A DNA stretch of 64,000 bases from Taeniopygia guttata (Eukaryota; Chordata; Aves; Passeriformes; Estrildidae): contig NC_133037.1 of the NCBI RefSeq assembly GCF_048771995.1, positions 377,001-441,000 of the forward strand, given 5' to 3'. The first letter of the stretch is position 1. Each line of letters starts with the position of its first letter. Below, piece by piece: positions 13,630-57,870 of this stretch. A program made the position numbers and the translations under genes. The notes beneath the pieces are model-generated. The model was not told where the DNA came from. It saw nothing but the letters and a program-made list of their open reading frames with translations, and ran no database searches.

Positions 13630-15312
13630 GCTGGCTGCAGCCCTAGAAGTGACCTTTCTTGCAGCACAGTGCCGCCTTCAGCCGCAGGCTTACCTTGGTC
13701 ATACTCAGACCAGCCTGGTGGAGGGGGTGGGCCTGGCCGTGGCTACAAGTTTGCCTCACTTCACCAGAAGCCACAAGACACCTTTCCGAGCAGCTAAAAC
13801 TCTTCTGGTCTGCACTGTGGCACCCATAATTTATTTGCTGTTGCCAGCCAGAAATGGAGGCATGACCCTTGTGGCAAGCTCAGTTCACCACTTTCCCCTT
13901 GGTCAGCACCCGAGCCGTCAGCACTCCGTGCATCCCTGGTGCGTGGTTCCTTGGGACGGGGCTGCAGAGGCTGGAACAACAGACACAAAGCAGAAGGGTC
14001 ACCTCAGGGAGTAACAACTACAGACAGCAAAGACCATCACAGCCTGAGCTCCCACTCCATCCCTCCAACATCCTTGTTTTTCCAGCATCAGGGACTCTTA
14101 TCAGCTGTTCACTATCTGCTGCATTCTGTGTATATTTGTGCCTTTTAATTTTTGTACTGTATGTGTAAACATAACCACTCCTCCATTTGAGACTTGGGCA
14201 ACACAGGGAACTCGAGGTTGAGACAAAGCCGTTGCCTCCCAAGCAGCTAAGGCAAGGTGGAAGCACTTTATCCCAAGCGGAGACAGCTGTTTGGGAGCTG
14301 CAGGGAGCCCAGTCTGTGCTCATGGGAAGGGCTGTTCTGCCTTTCCTGGGCTCTCGTGTCTCGTGCGTGGCTGGAGCGCAGCAGGGAGGTGGACATTGCA
14401 CCAGCCGGGGTGCAGCGGGCGGGGAAGGACCTGCCCGCCACGCTGGCTCCGTGTGTCCGTGGCACCTCAGCCTGTTTGTGCCCGTGGGGCCTGCTGACAG
14501 CCTCTGACAGTGGCCTCAAGCCACATGCAGGGCAAACACCAGGTAGCATTGTCTCTGCCTCTCCCTGTGACCATCACCAAACATCAGGCCAGTCCTGCAG
14601 AGGTGTCGCCTAAAGCGGCTTGTTCTGCGTGCTTTGGGCCCAGCCCTGTGGCTGGCACCTGAGAGCAGCCAGGACACTGCATGGCCAGCCTGCTTTCAGC
14701 CCTTAGGGCAGGGGACTGGCCCAACCACTGCCAGCCCAGCAGTGACACAGGCCAGCGGGGCATCTCCAGCACCCAGAGCTGCAACTAAGGCAGAGAGTCC
14801 CAGCTCAGGCTGGGGTCACTGAGAGGGTCCCAGCGGCAGACAAATGGAGCTTGCCCAGGACTAGACGCCCCAGTGCCACCCTGGCAACCCAGCTTGGTGG
14901 CCAGTTCTCCCTCCTGCAGCCTGGGGAGCGGTGACCGCTCGGGCCCCCGCAGAGGCTGGTCGCAGGCAGCGCCACGCGTCCAAACCAGCATTCCTGCGGG
15001 GCAAGGCTCCTGCCCACGGCGTGGCCACCACGGCTGGAACGCCATACGGCAAAAAACACAGTTACTACCTCACTGCAGGAGGGTCTAAGGGAAGCCTCTG
15101 GTAGTCATCCAGCTGGCTAGGGCGCAGTCTGGCTTTGGATGACGCTGTCCACCAAAACCCCTGGGTGATTCACTGCCACGGACAGGTGGCCTCCATGCCG
15201 TCATTTCCAGTAGTGCCACATTTGTCAGAAACCAGAACATCAGAGTTGTGTATGTGTACATAGATATCTATTTTAAAACAAACAGTAGACTTTATCCAGT
15301 ATGTTAAAAGGT

Positions 15313-15336
15313 GGGGAGGGAGGGGAGGGAAAGGGG
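15313..15336 (+). promoter_or_regulatory. G-quadruplex motif in PLXND1 3'UTR
   Basis: G runs of 4, 3, 4, 3 and 4 are separated by loops of one A, and finally AAA. This fits the canonical four-run G-quadruplex rule on the mRNA sense strand. Confidence 0.6.
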
Positions 15337-15952
15337 AAGAACAGAGTTTTTTTAAAGAGAACTACAGAAAAAGTACTTACACTGTGGAGGTCTCAATGTC
15401 TTTGCTGAGGATGTGGCTTCAGAATAGAAACTCTAATAATGTAGCTGGGCTACATTTTATTTTGAAAGTGATTTCACAAAAATTTCTTGATGTTTTTGTC
15501 TTTTAGAAACTGTGAATAGTTGCCAGAGATGTAGGCAGGCCCAGCACAAGAAAGGCCAGGGTGAGAAGGACCAAGGTAGCAGAGAATGTTGAGCTTGGCT
15601 GGAGGCAGGGAAACGGCCATGGAGCTATAGCCCCATGTTGTTTGTTACAGGGAAAGGATACAGGTGAGTAAGTAGAGTTTGCCTCCAGGTGCTGTGGCTG
15701 GGCCATGTATTGGGGCTATTGTTTTATTATTTAATTTTTTTTTCCAAAGCCAAAAAAAAGGAAAGAAAAAAAAAAAAAGAAGTAGTTGCTACAACCATTT
15801 AAAGGAACAACTTTAGCAGAGGGTTTGTAGTGTTGCCTTGAACCTCCGAGCCCTTTGTAAGGTGTTTTTAAACTTTGGCACGTGTTGTGGGTGTAGTGCC
15901 CTTACCTGCTGTGTAGTGGAAGTGGCAGACTCCTGGCAAAGCCTATCTTTGT

Positions 15953-15958
15953 AATAAA
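15953..15958 (+). terminator. PLXND1: Poly(A) signal, PLXND1
   Basis: A canonical AATAAA on the plus strand, the most plausible end of the PLXND1 transcript. Confidence 0.6.
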
Positions 15959-15975
15959 ACAAGGTGCTGAACCTA

Positions 15976-17600
15976 TGGAGTGCAGTTCCTGCCAAGCACA
16001 CGGGGAGGACACACGTGGGTGACACCTGCACAGACAAGTTTTGCACATGCAAGACACACCATGTGTGGGGTCAGCAGCCCAGTGAGAACAGGTTTGTACC
16101 TCTCATCTCACACACACCACTCCCACAGCCAATGCCCCAGTTCCTTCCTGGACCAGCAGGGAAGGGGACAATTGGCATGAGGACAACAGCACCTGAACTG
16201 ACCAGCACTGTGCACATGAAGATTGGTAACCCCACAGAAGCAGCTGCTGCCAACCTATTCTCAATTTTGCACCTCACCTCTGTCAGGTGCCTCCCTGCAC
16301 CTGACTTGGGTCTGCAGCTTCAGCACCCCAACACCAGCTGTGGCCCAGGGCCCTTAATAACCATGGCATTGCTAAATCTTCCCCCTGCCCTAGTAAAAGC
16401 TGTGCTTTCCAGACACCAGAGGGATTTTCTCCTTCCACTAGGAAGCTGATTCTTTGCAAAGCTAAATACAGCCATTAAATTATTTGGCCTCTCTCAAAGC
16501 AAGAGAGCTTTGCATTTCACACCTGGTGGCTGGCGAGAGGGAGGACACAGTCCCTGCCTGGCACTGTTGGGGACACTGCCACACGGGTGAGTGTGCTCTG
16601 TAAGGCCACCCCCATCTGAGGATCCAGTGAACACTACTCAGTTACTGCTGCCACATTCCCCACCTTGTCCCTGGGGGGGGACATGAGTTCCAGTTCCATT
16701 AAAGATGATCAACACAGTCAAGGCTGAAGTTTAAGGGAAGTTTGCTCAGCTCTTGCTTAAGCCCCAAAGCAAGGCCAGGAGCCTTGGAGGGCAACGGCAA
16801 GGCCAGTTGCAGATTAACAAAATCCTCTTTAGAAAGAGTTTTACTTCCACTTATTTTCTCCCACCCAGGAGGACTGTAACCCTTTACACAATCGGCATGA
16901 CCTTCAGAAGGGCCCCGCTCTGGGCAGAGCAAGAGAAATTCAGGCAATTGAAACTATTAAATGGAAGTGTGATACACCGACCCACAGGAGCTCACAAGAC
17001 AAGTTTGTAGGTGGGAACTGTGCCATAGATTGGTAATAAGAGCACGAGCTGCACTGGAGGCTACAGTAACACCCCAAACTTGATTTCTGAGCCCTGAGAC
17101 ACCTCTGTCTTCCTCTTACTGTAGCTAAAGCACAGGCTGCTTCACCTCTGCTGGGAGACACTTGCCCATGGCACGCACCCAGACCTGCCACCCTGGTGCT
17201 CCTGTAATCCCAGCTCAGCCAGGCATTAGCACAAGGGCAGCCAGGACAACAGAGGGCTGGACACCACGGCTCCACAACAGCACCGGCCAACCTGAGCTTC
17301 TCTGCTCCTGGGGATGTCCCCATGCTGCGTCCCACGGGTCTCAGGGTCCCTGCCCATCACCTGGCACACTTCAGCCTGCACACACCCAGCACCCAAGCCC
17401 AGCAGCCCCTTGGCACCACAGCTGGGGACACATGGGGACAGAGAGAGAACCTCTCCCTGAGGGAAGGCAGCAAGGCAGCTGCCTGCAGCATCAGCTCACC
17501 ACCATGCTGGTTGGGCTGAGACAGGGCTGGGGGATTTTGGCACTGAGAGCTGGACGTGCCGGGACAGGGACCCACAATAGTCATGCCATTCCATGAGGCA
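15976..17600. other. Intergenic gap between convergent PLXND1 and H1-8
   Basis: The two genes end facing each other. I see no conserved exon, RNA gene or interspersed repeat in this 1.6-kb stretch; open frames here are short and have no recognisable family content. Confidence 0.65.
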
Positions 17601-17611
17601 AGTAAAGAAGC

Positions 17612-17617
17612 TTTATT
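17612..17617 (-). terminator. H1-8: Poly(A) signal, H1-8
   Basis: TTTATT on the plus strand reads AATAAA on the minus strand, about 95 bases past the H1-8 stop codon. Confidence 0.75.
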
Positions 17618-17712
17618 AGGGTGAGGTGAACACAGAGTTAAAACCTGTCCTAGGGACTGAAACCAGCACAGACCCCAAGGGCCTGGGGCCAGCTGAAGCA
17701 GGGCTAAGCTCC

Positions 17713-18985
17713 CTATGGAGCCTTTTTGTCTGCAGCCACAGAGGCTGCCTTCTTCATCCTGGCCTTCCCCTGCCCAGCTCCTGGAGTCACCCGGGGCTTC
17801 TTCGCCTGACCTTGACTTCCCTGTGCCTTGGGGGCATCCTGCTGTGCCTCCTTGGGCACCTTCACCTTGGTCTTTCCCCTGGGGGCCTTCTTGGGCCCCT
17901 TCACCGCCGCACTTGCAGAACTGTCGCTATCTCTCCCTCCTGCGTTCTCAGCAGCCCGAGCCGTGCTGGGTCCTGAGCGTCCTTTTCGGGGGCCCTGGCG
18001 GTGGCTGGCAGCTTTTGGGGCCCCTGAAGGCCCCGGGCCACGAGCCCGGGGCTGGTCAGCAGTTTGGGGGTGCTTCACTCTGTCGCTCCTGGGCTTCTCT
18101 GCTGCTCGTGGCTGGGCCTGGAGGGGAGAGAGAGAAGAGAGCACCTCAGGGTGTTGCTGTGCCACGAGCCACCCAACCCTGCTGCTGGCCCCGACTCACA
18201 TTCACGGGCTTCGCCTTCGGCTGCTTCTTGGCGGCACCTGTGGAGGAAGGGCAGCAGATGAGTCTAGGGAGGCCAGGCAGCGTCAGCTTGTTCACAGCAG
18301 CCACAGCCCCTTACCTCGCGGTCGTGCTCCTGCCACCGGGGCCTGGGGCTCCTTGGCGGTCCCTTTCTGCCCTGGATTTGAGGCCTGTCCTCCGTCAGGA
18401 TCTGCCCGGCCCAGCTGCTGCTTCTGCCCTGATTTCCTGCGTGCTAACTGGAGGTGAGAGAGGGGAGTCAACAGGGCCAGCCAGCACCTCAGTCCCCAGC
18501 CCTGTGGCTCCAGCAGCCCTTGCTCACCTTGAAGGTGCCAGTGGCCCCCACAGAAGATGAGTTGTGCCGCACCAGGTCCCCGCAGCTCAGCCCCTTGCTC
18601 AGCGCCCGCTTCAGCAGGTACTTGAGGCGGATGGAGTCCACAGTGGGGTACTTGGCCAGGATGAAACGCCTGATGGCAATGGCAGAGGCACCCTTCTTCT
18701 CATCGAGAGCCTGCAGTGCCTCCTTGACCATCTGCAGGGTTGGAGGGTGATGGGCCTGCCTGTGCGGGGCGATGCCGGCAGCTGTGGCTGCTACAAGAGA
18801 GACCATTTGGGACTGAAGTCCAGTCCTGAGACATTCACACCCCCAGCAGCCTCTAAGCCCCCAGAAGCCAAGCAGCCACAACCCTGCTCATCCCTGCAGC
18901 CCCCCCAAGCCCAGGGCATGAACCAAGCTCCAGCTCTGAGGGACCCCACAGCACTTGCAGACTCCTTACCCCGCTGGGGCTCCAT
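17713..18985 (-). CDS. H1-8: Oocyte-specific linker histone H1.8 (H1FOO), 5 exons, 284 aa
   Basis: This is a linker histone of oocytes and early embryos that binds nucleosomal linker DNA. Exons in transcription order are 18985-18970, 18790-18528, 18447-18315, 18237-18200 and 18117-17713, all GT-AG with matching phases. Exon 1 encodes only MEPQR plus one base; its ATG has G at -3 and +4. Exon 2 holds the winged-helix H1 globular domain, about residues 20-93 (LQMVKEALQALDEKKGAS, ILAKYPTV, LKYLLKRALSKG, GATGTFK). This matches mammalian H1FOO rather than somatic H1. Exons 3-5 encode a Lys/Arg/Pro/Ala-rich, low-complexity tail. Length is close to mouse (about 304) and shorter than human (346). Unlike replication-dependent H1 genes it has introns and a poly(A) signal. 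Its place between PLXND1 and RHO matches human. The tail exons are less certain than the globular exon. Confidence 0.92.
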
Positions 18986-21127
18986 AGCAGCGCACAAATC
19001 CAGGCAGTCACAGGCACCTCCACTCACAGCAGCACAAACCCTACTGCCCTACCAAGCTCACCTCCATCCAATTTATCTGATGAGCAGCCTGGCTGCAGGT
19101 GCTGGTTGGCAGCTGCTAATTGCTGTGGTCGAAACCCTGGTGGAAGCCAGGGTCTGGAGGCTGAAGAGCCTTTGTCAAAGCTTTGTGAGGGGCTGGAGGA
19201 AGAAGGGGTACACCTAAGCAGAGAGTTTGGAGAAGGATGAGAGATGGGAGTTTGCAGGGTGAGTGCCCTGAACAGGCAGACAAAGGGTGTTTACCTGCTG
19301 CAAGGTGGGTATTGGGGTGCTGGGATTGCAGCTTGCTGACAACACTTGCTGCAGGGTGCACAGGGAACCAGCCCAGAGCACAGGAGGGCCACACAAACCC
19401 ATGGCCAGTGTGAAGGTGGGATGTGTTGTCCGCCTTACCACGTATGGCCTCACTAGGAAATGGGATAGTGCTGGGATGGGGGAGGTGAAAATTTCACAAG
19501 TGAGAGGAGGAAAATTAAGAGTTGCTTTGTTAGCCAAGAGAGGCAGGAGGAGCAACTCTCGCCCAGCATACCCAGGTGTCACAAGCAGGACAACAATTTG
19601 CCCTCACCCACTGAATCCCATGTTCAGGGGAGAGCACTCCCAGCCCTGGACATGGGCAGCCACATCACTTCCATGACCCCTCCATGCAGGCACCTATGCT
19701 TGTGAGTAAAACACCAGTGGCTCTTTGGTGTAGAAACAGTCCCCACTGCAAATGTCCCCAAACCCTTGCTTTCCCCTACGCCACCAGCAGCAGCCACAGG
19801 TGTCACAGTGTGGGGACAACCTGCAGGCTTCAGGCCAGGGCTGGTCCTCCATGGGTGGGAGAACCACAGTGCCAGGCATCACCACACTCCTGTGGAGCAC
19901 AGCCTCACGGACAGCAAATAAACACTAAATCCTTCCTCCTCTTCCCTCCAAAACCACCTCCCAGATTTGAAGAGCATGAATCAGACATCAGCCTAAACAC
20001 TGAATTATTCATAAAACTCTAATCTTTAGATTTCACTGAATATGCAGAAGTATAGATAAAAAAATAATGAGAGAATTGTACTTGCAAATTGCTCTTTATT
20101 AAGGGTTTAACTTGCGTGGGCTCTATACATTCCCTATTAGTCCTTGCAAAGCTGCATAGGATTAGAAATCAGAGGGGATAATAATGTACAAAAATAGTTT
20201 CAAATGTTGATAACACCAAACAGTGAGAAAAACATCTTATTTGTATAACTGAACTAAAAATAAAAATGAAGAACACGGCTACAATTGCAATAAGCCATCT
20301 TGTAGTGCTTCGAACATATGTCGGCATCTCTGAGCCATATGCTGCTGGGTCCTGCCTGCTGCGGCGTGGAGGGAGATCAGCCCTGGCCCCGCAGGCCTCA
20401 GAGCACCAGAGCTGCCCAAAACCTCCTGTTGGGCCGAGGCCAAACTGACCACAGCCAAAATGGGGAGGGGCACGGGCAACCTTGCTGGGGGCTTGGCCCT
20501 AGGGGTCCAAAGATGCCTAAGAAAGAGAGGTAGGAGTGTGGGGAAGGGGTGCTGGGGAACATGGAGCAGAGTTGCTGCTGAGGGTGCAAACACCATTCAT
20601 GTGCTGCTGCACCAGCGCTGGAGGACTGAGCACAGAGCTGTCCCGGAGAGCTGCGGCCGCACACGGCTGTGCCGTGCTGGCATGGCCCTCCGTGCCAGCT
20701 GCCCGCCAGGCAGGACCCGGCACCGCTATCTGTCCCATCCCCCTGCAGGAATCATGGTGCCTCCCAGGACTTCTGGCAGATGGGACAGGGCCAGAGCCAG
20801 GGCACTTTGCAGCAGCCAAACGTGCTCTGGGCAGAGAGTGTGATGGGGCTGAGCGACTGGCAGCACTGGCTAGGATCCATCTCTGACAAAAGGACCAGAA
20901 AGTGGCCCCAGCTCTGGCCCCAGCTCTGGCCCCAGCAGCAGCAGATGCAGAACATGCCCTGGTCCCCGGCTGGGGCGTCAGGGTGGTTTGAGGGAGGCAA
21001 GGACAGCTCTGCCATGGCCCAGGATGGCAGAGCTCTCCAACCCAGTCTGCACTCAGAGAAGGGGCACGAGGTCTCAGCAAGTCAACAGAAATGCATGGAT
21101 TTATGCCAGATGAGCTAAGCCTTTGCA
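18986..21127. other. Region between H1-8 start and RHO 3' end
   Basis: The interval contains the H1-8 upstream region, with a weak AT-rich AGATAAATT on the minus strand near 19070-19080, and possibly an extended RHO 3'UTR. AT-rich sequence runs from 19960 to 20280. A short 12-base tandem repeat (unit CAGCTCTGGCCC) lies at about 20907-20944. No conserved exon was seen. Confidence 0.6.
20095..20100 (-). terminator. RHO: Possible distal RHO poly(A) signal
   Basis: AATAAA on the minus strand, about 1.2 kb past the RHO stop, in AT-rich sequence. It would give a long 3'UTR; multiple poly(A) sites are common for vertebrate rod opsin mRNAs. Usage is not shown by the sequence. Confidence 0.4.
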
Positions 21128-21133
21128 TTTTAA
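21128..21133 (-). terminator. RHO: Possible proximal RHO poly(A) signal
   Basis: ATTAAA on the minus strand, about 175 bases after the RHO stop codon, followed by T-rich sequence. This is the common variant signal and the more economical end for a short RHO transcript. Confidence 0.45.
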
Positions 21134-21305
21134 TTACAAAACATGTGTACACATTTTCAGCCTTGTTCCCAGGGTTCCTAGAGCCAGGAGCGAGGAGCCG
21201 CCCCACAGGGCCTTGGCCATGGTGAAGCAGGGGCAGGTGGTGGTGGCGGTGGGGTTAAGTTTGTGCTGCCAGGGCAGCACCCAGGGACTGCTGCTCCCAG
21301 GGGGC

Positions 21306-24037
<2,732 letters not shown>

Positions 24038-24159
24038 GGTTGCAGTTTGTGAGGCGCTTTTTGCTCTTAATCTGGGAGTTCTTTTGTGCAAGGGGAAAAT
24101 TTCCCCTGAAATGGAGCTCCTGCCACCTCTCAGCCTTCACTGTTACCCCAAGGAGAACC

Positions 24160-24285
24160 AGTTACACTCTTCCCCACAGGGCACCTCTTATAAAGCGCCC
24201 CTGGGGTAAGCTCCTGGCACTGGTGTCAGCACGATTAGGGTTTAGAGAATTATTAATCATAATCATCCCAGGCTAATTGGCTTTC
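24160..24285 (-). promoter_or_regulatory. RHO: RHO proximal promoter (TATA, NRE-like, BAT-1, Ret-1 sites)
   Basis: Reading away from RHO on the minus strand, a TATA element CTTTATAAG lies at 24187-24195, placing the start site near 24160. An NRL half-site TGCTGAC is at 24225-24231, beside a CRX-type CTAATC at 24233-24238. A BAT-1-like block with GATTATGATTAATAA lies within 24248-24267. The Ret-1/PCE-1 element GCCAATTAG is at 24273-24281. Mammalian rhodopsin promoters carry the same elements in the same order at similar distances (about -65, -90 and -115). NRL/MAF and CRX/OTX binding in rods is the family expectation; chickens lack NRL and use a MAF paralogue (MAFA). Confidence 0.8.
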
Positions 24286-27200
24286 CTGGGAAGGTGTTAA
24301 GGTGACACCAGTTTCTGGCCAACGCTGTCACTGTTGGAGACCACAGCTCATGGTCACATATATAAAGTGGTAGCTCTGCACCGCACCATTAATTTCCACA
24401 GCTTCGCTCTTCCTTTCCCTTCCCCACTAACAGGAGGAACATGTGTGGTTCAAACTCCAGGACTGTGGGTTTGGGGGCTGCAAATGGTGGCCTGGCTGGG
24501 CAAGCATGGTGTGGTCCCTCAGTGACAGAGGAGTGTCCCTGTCCCATTCTCACAAGGGGAATGCGGATCTGTGAGACCAGCCAGTCCCCACTGGAGAGCC
24601 ATCCCCACATACTGCCAGTCCCTGTGGGAGGCTGCAGAAGGCAGCATGACCAAACCTTCTTCCACAAGCTCCAGCCACCTCTCTACTCAGGATCTGGCTC
24701 TGGAGGTTTGACAAGCCCCATGAAACACCTGGCCTACTTGCAGGTTACCACTTGTGACATCTTCTCTGTGCCTTTGTATCTGATTGGGTCATGCCAACTC
24801 CATTGGTAACAGCTAATAAATAACCTGGTCCATCTGTCCTGGACTGGAATCATTCTGCAATGGCGCTGAGAAGGCTGCTGGACCAGGGCACTGATGGGAC
24901 ATTCAGAGCTGAAGCCAGCACTCAGCTTCATATACTGGTTGACAGACAACCTCAGTCTCCTCAAACCTTGCGTAATTATCAAACTCCACAGGGAAGGCTA
25001 TTGTTGGAGCCTTCTGTGCCCTCTATGTCTCTCTGACTCACCACTCTGTGCACTCAGTTGTGCTTGAAACATTGCTTGTGCCAACCAGAAGCTGAGTTAC
25101 ACAGCTGAGTTATCGTCTTAATTTTTCAGAGGCAGTGGGACAAAACATAGAGGAGGTGAGCACAAAGAGAGACTCTGCCCTGCCCCTTTGTAGGTGATGG
25201 TGGCTGGAAGGGAGCTGAGCCCCCACCTCCCCTTGCTGTTTTGGCTGCATTGAGGGCTGAGCTGAGCGCTCCTCACAGCCAGGAGCAGGTGAACACGAGG
25301 GCCTCATCCAGTACAGGAGGACGAACCAGAGCTGCTGGAGCTCATGGCTGTAAGGTAGGCAGAAGTTCATGTCCTCTTGGCCTTAAAAAACTTCCTCCAC
25401 TTCTAGCCTAGTTTTCACCAATGTTCCTTGTAAGTTAGTTCAGAAATAAGTTTAATGGAAAAAAGCACAAAGCACTGTAGTTTCCTTAGAGCAGAGACCA
25501 AGCTGGGAAACCTGCCCTCTAAGTGGGGAAGGTGGAAGGAGCTGAAGTCTGGCACCATGGATTAGGGCAGACCCTGCTGGACACCCAATGCAGGCCACAG
25601 TCTCTGGACAGTCCCAAAGCTCTTCCTTCACCTTAACATGAAAACACCAGGTCCTCACACACACTCTGTTCACCCTAAATCCCTCTCAATTAATTTCTCA
25701 CACTTGTTTCCAAGGCCAGAGCAGTGCCACTTTCTAACTGCAAATGCAGCTCTTTACACTTGTACCTGGGCACACAGGGATTAAAGGTTTATTTCCTAAA
25801 ACACTTTAAGCTGATGCAATAAGCCACTGCTGAGGTAGCAGCTGCTGTGCAGAGCTTAGGGCTGGCGTGCGTCACCACTGGATGCAGCAGTGGGACAGGC
25901 AGGCAGCTGAGAGATAGAGGAACAGGGCAAATTGCTCACAACTTCCAACCAAAGTGCTGTGCTGGGACCTCTTGCACCTCCAGGGACTCCTCAGCATGAA
26001 GCCAGCTGGTGGGCTCCACGGCACAGGGCAGCCCGGACTAGAACACTTTCATCATGTACGTATGAGACATGCAGAAAAGCCCAGAAAAGCCCAAAATGCT
26101 TTTCAAAGCTAGACTATATTCACAGAGTTGTTTAAAAAAAAATTGGTCCATTTTGTCTTGGTCCATTTTGTCTTTGTGTCACAGCAAACCCTTTCTCTTA
26201 AGTTTTATAATTTTTCATTCCCACTGGCTCTACACAGCCAGCTCAGTTCCAGAAGGAGCTGAATCCCACCCTGGCTCCCGTCTCAAACAGCATTGTTTAC
26301 CCATGTCAACAGCAGAGTCTTCACTGCAAACAGTGACAGCTGAGTCAGAAAGCAGACGAGCTGTAATTAGAACAGAATGTTTTTAAAGTGGTAAATCAAG
26401 CAAACTTGGTCAGGAACCACTGAGGGACTCAGAAACTCGATTGTGTGATTTCAGAGTCTCCTTTTCCAGAGGAACTTGAGCAGACATCCCGTTTCACGTG
26501 CAAAGTGCTGCTCCCATGGGAGCTGCCCTGCCAGCACCGACCACCTCAGCCAGTTGCTCGTGTCCTTTCCCACTCAGGGTAGAGGCAGGCTGGGACAGAC
26601 AGGCTGCCATCACAACAGAACTCGTGGCAACACGGGCACAGCTTATACCAGACTGAAGTCAAGAGACGCACCACTTCCCAGCTCCAGCCAAGCTGGGAAC
26701 GACCCTGATTCAGGTAGGTAACCTGTGAATCTTCCTGCGGCGGGGAATGACCCTGGCCATCCTGTGAGAGTCCCTGCCAGGGGCACACCGGTGTCACGGG
26801 CACAGAGTCACCTCCCGCCCAGCAATGAGGGGTGCTGAGTGCTGGTGTCTAACCCAGCACTGGGAAGACACCGCTGTGCAGCTGGGCCGGAGCACTGCGG
26901 GCTCCATTCCGCCCGCCCTGGCCCTCAGCCACAGGCCAGAGCAGGGCTGGGAACAGAGGGACAGACCTGGGACAGCTGGCCAAAGGGCTGTGCCACTCCA
27001 GATGATGTTGTGCTCCAAAATAAAAGCTCAGGGAAAGGGGGAGGAAGGGAGGATTGTGTTTGGTGTTTGCCTTCCCAAGTGACAGTTACTCACGCTGAGC
27101 CCTGCTCTCCAGGAAGCAGGGAATAAATGCCTTCTTGCTTTGCTTTGCTTGCATGCAGAGCTGTGCTGCAGCTATCAAACTGTCTTTATTTCAACACAGG

Positions 27201-27660
27201 AGTTTCTTGGCCTTTGCTCTCCTACTTCCTGCCCAGTCCTGCAGGGAGAGTGAGGGGCTCAGGTGCTGCCTGGGACTGCTGCCCCCATGTCTCGTGCCTC
27301 CAGAAGAGGCTGCAGCAGAGAGCAGCGGGTCTGCCTCCTGCCACGTGCTCACAGAGCTCACGCTTGGCCCAGGACTGACACGATGCTGGGGACACCCTGC
27401 TCAGCATCCCTTGGCACAGCCCTCCATGGCAGCAGCACGGAGCTCAGGTGTGCACAGCCTCACATGATGCACTTCACCCAGGTGAACTCCACACAGATTC
27501 ATCCACCGCCTGCCCCAAGGTGGCTCTGAGATGCCGCCAGTGCCAAGAGTAGTGGAACTCTAAATGCTGTTCTTGCCTAAATGGAATAGAAAGGAAAAAG
27601 AAATTCCCGATCAGAAGCATGAGTATTATAGCAAATTATGAGACAATAAATAGTGAAAAA
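24286..27660. other. Intergenic region upstream of RHO and beyond IFT122 3' end
   Basis: About 3.4 kb without a recognisable gene. A candidate rod enhancer core sits at 26337-26370. A 15-base tandem duplication with unit GGTCCATTTTGTCTT lies at about 26144-26173. I saw no interspersed repeat I could name. Confidence 0.6.
26337..26370. promoter_or_regulatory. Candidate RHO distal enhancer core (MARE plus TAATTAG)
   Basis: CAGCTGAGTCAG at 26337-26348 is a strong MAF/NRL half-site, and a homeodomain site TAATTAG lies at 26364-26370, about 2.2 kb upstream of the RHO start site. Mammalian RHO has an enhancer region (RER) roughly 2 kb upstream with MAF and CRX sites. Identity with the RER is inferred from motif type and distance only. 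Confidence 0.3.
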
Positions 27661-27668
27661 TAGTCCCC

Positions 27669-27674
27669 TTTATT
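27669..27674 (-). terminator. IFT122: Poly(A) signal, IFT122
   Basis: AATAAA on the minus strand, 320 bases past the IFT122 stop. A nearer ATTAAA variant exists at about 27836. Confidence 0.6.
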
Positions 27675-27993
27675 TGAAAATATGTCAATAACTGGTGTAT
27701 GTTAAGGAGCACAATCTGGAGTAAAACCAATTACTTGAAGGCTGAACTTGATTCTAGAAATGTTCCTATAAAATTCTGTGGCACTTCAGCTGATTGCCTG
27801 GAAAATGCAGAGCACATTCACAAAAAACAGACATTTTAATTTAAAAAAATAGTTACAATTCTTCAACTTGGTTCCACTCTTACATACAAAATGAGACAAG
27901 ATAACTAAGTTATTAGGAAAGCTCTAGAGATCTAAGAAGGGTTTTGCCAAGCCAACAGGGGAGTCTGTTGTTGAGGTAAAAGACTGGTTTTCT

Positions 27994-57858
<29,865 letters not shown>

Positions 57859-57870
57859 CCCTCGGACCCC

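Larger units (their letters stand above)
13630..15975 (+). other. PLXND1: PLXND1 3' untranslated region (inferred extent)
   Basis: The stop TAG is at 13627-13629. The first good downstream poly(A) signal on this strand is AATAAA at 15953-15958, giving a 3'UTR of about 2.3 kb. The interval contains an AT-rich island at 14120-14175, a Pumilio-type site TGTACATA at 15255-15262, a G-quadruplex-type run at 15313-15336 and an A/T-rich tract at 15720-15780. No open reading frame with conserved content is present. The true 3' end could be earlier if a variant signal is used. Confidence 0.65.

Noticed and set aside
17715-18560. 281-codon open frame on the plus strand opposite H1-8
   Set aside because: It is the antisense of the Lys/Pro/Ala-rich H1-8 tail exons and reads across their introns; no family resemblance.
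19025-19027. Upstream H1-8 start adding about 14 residues
   Set aside because: The codon is GTG, not ATG. The ATG at 18985 has a strong Kozak context.
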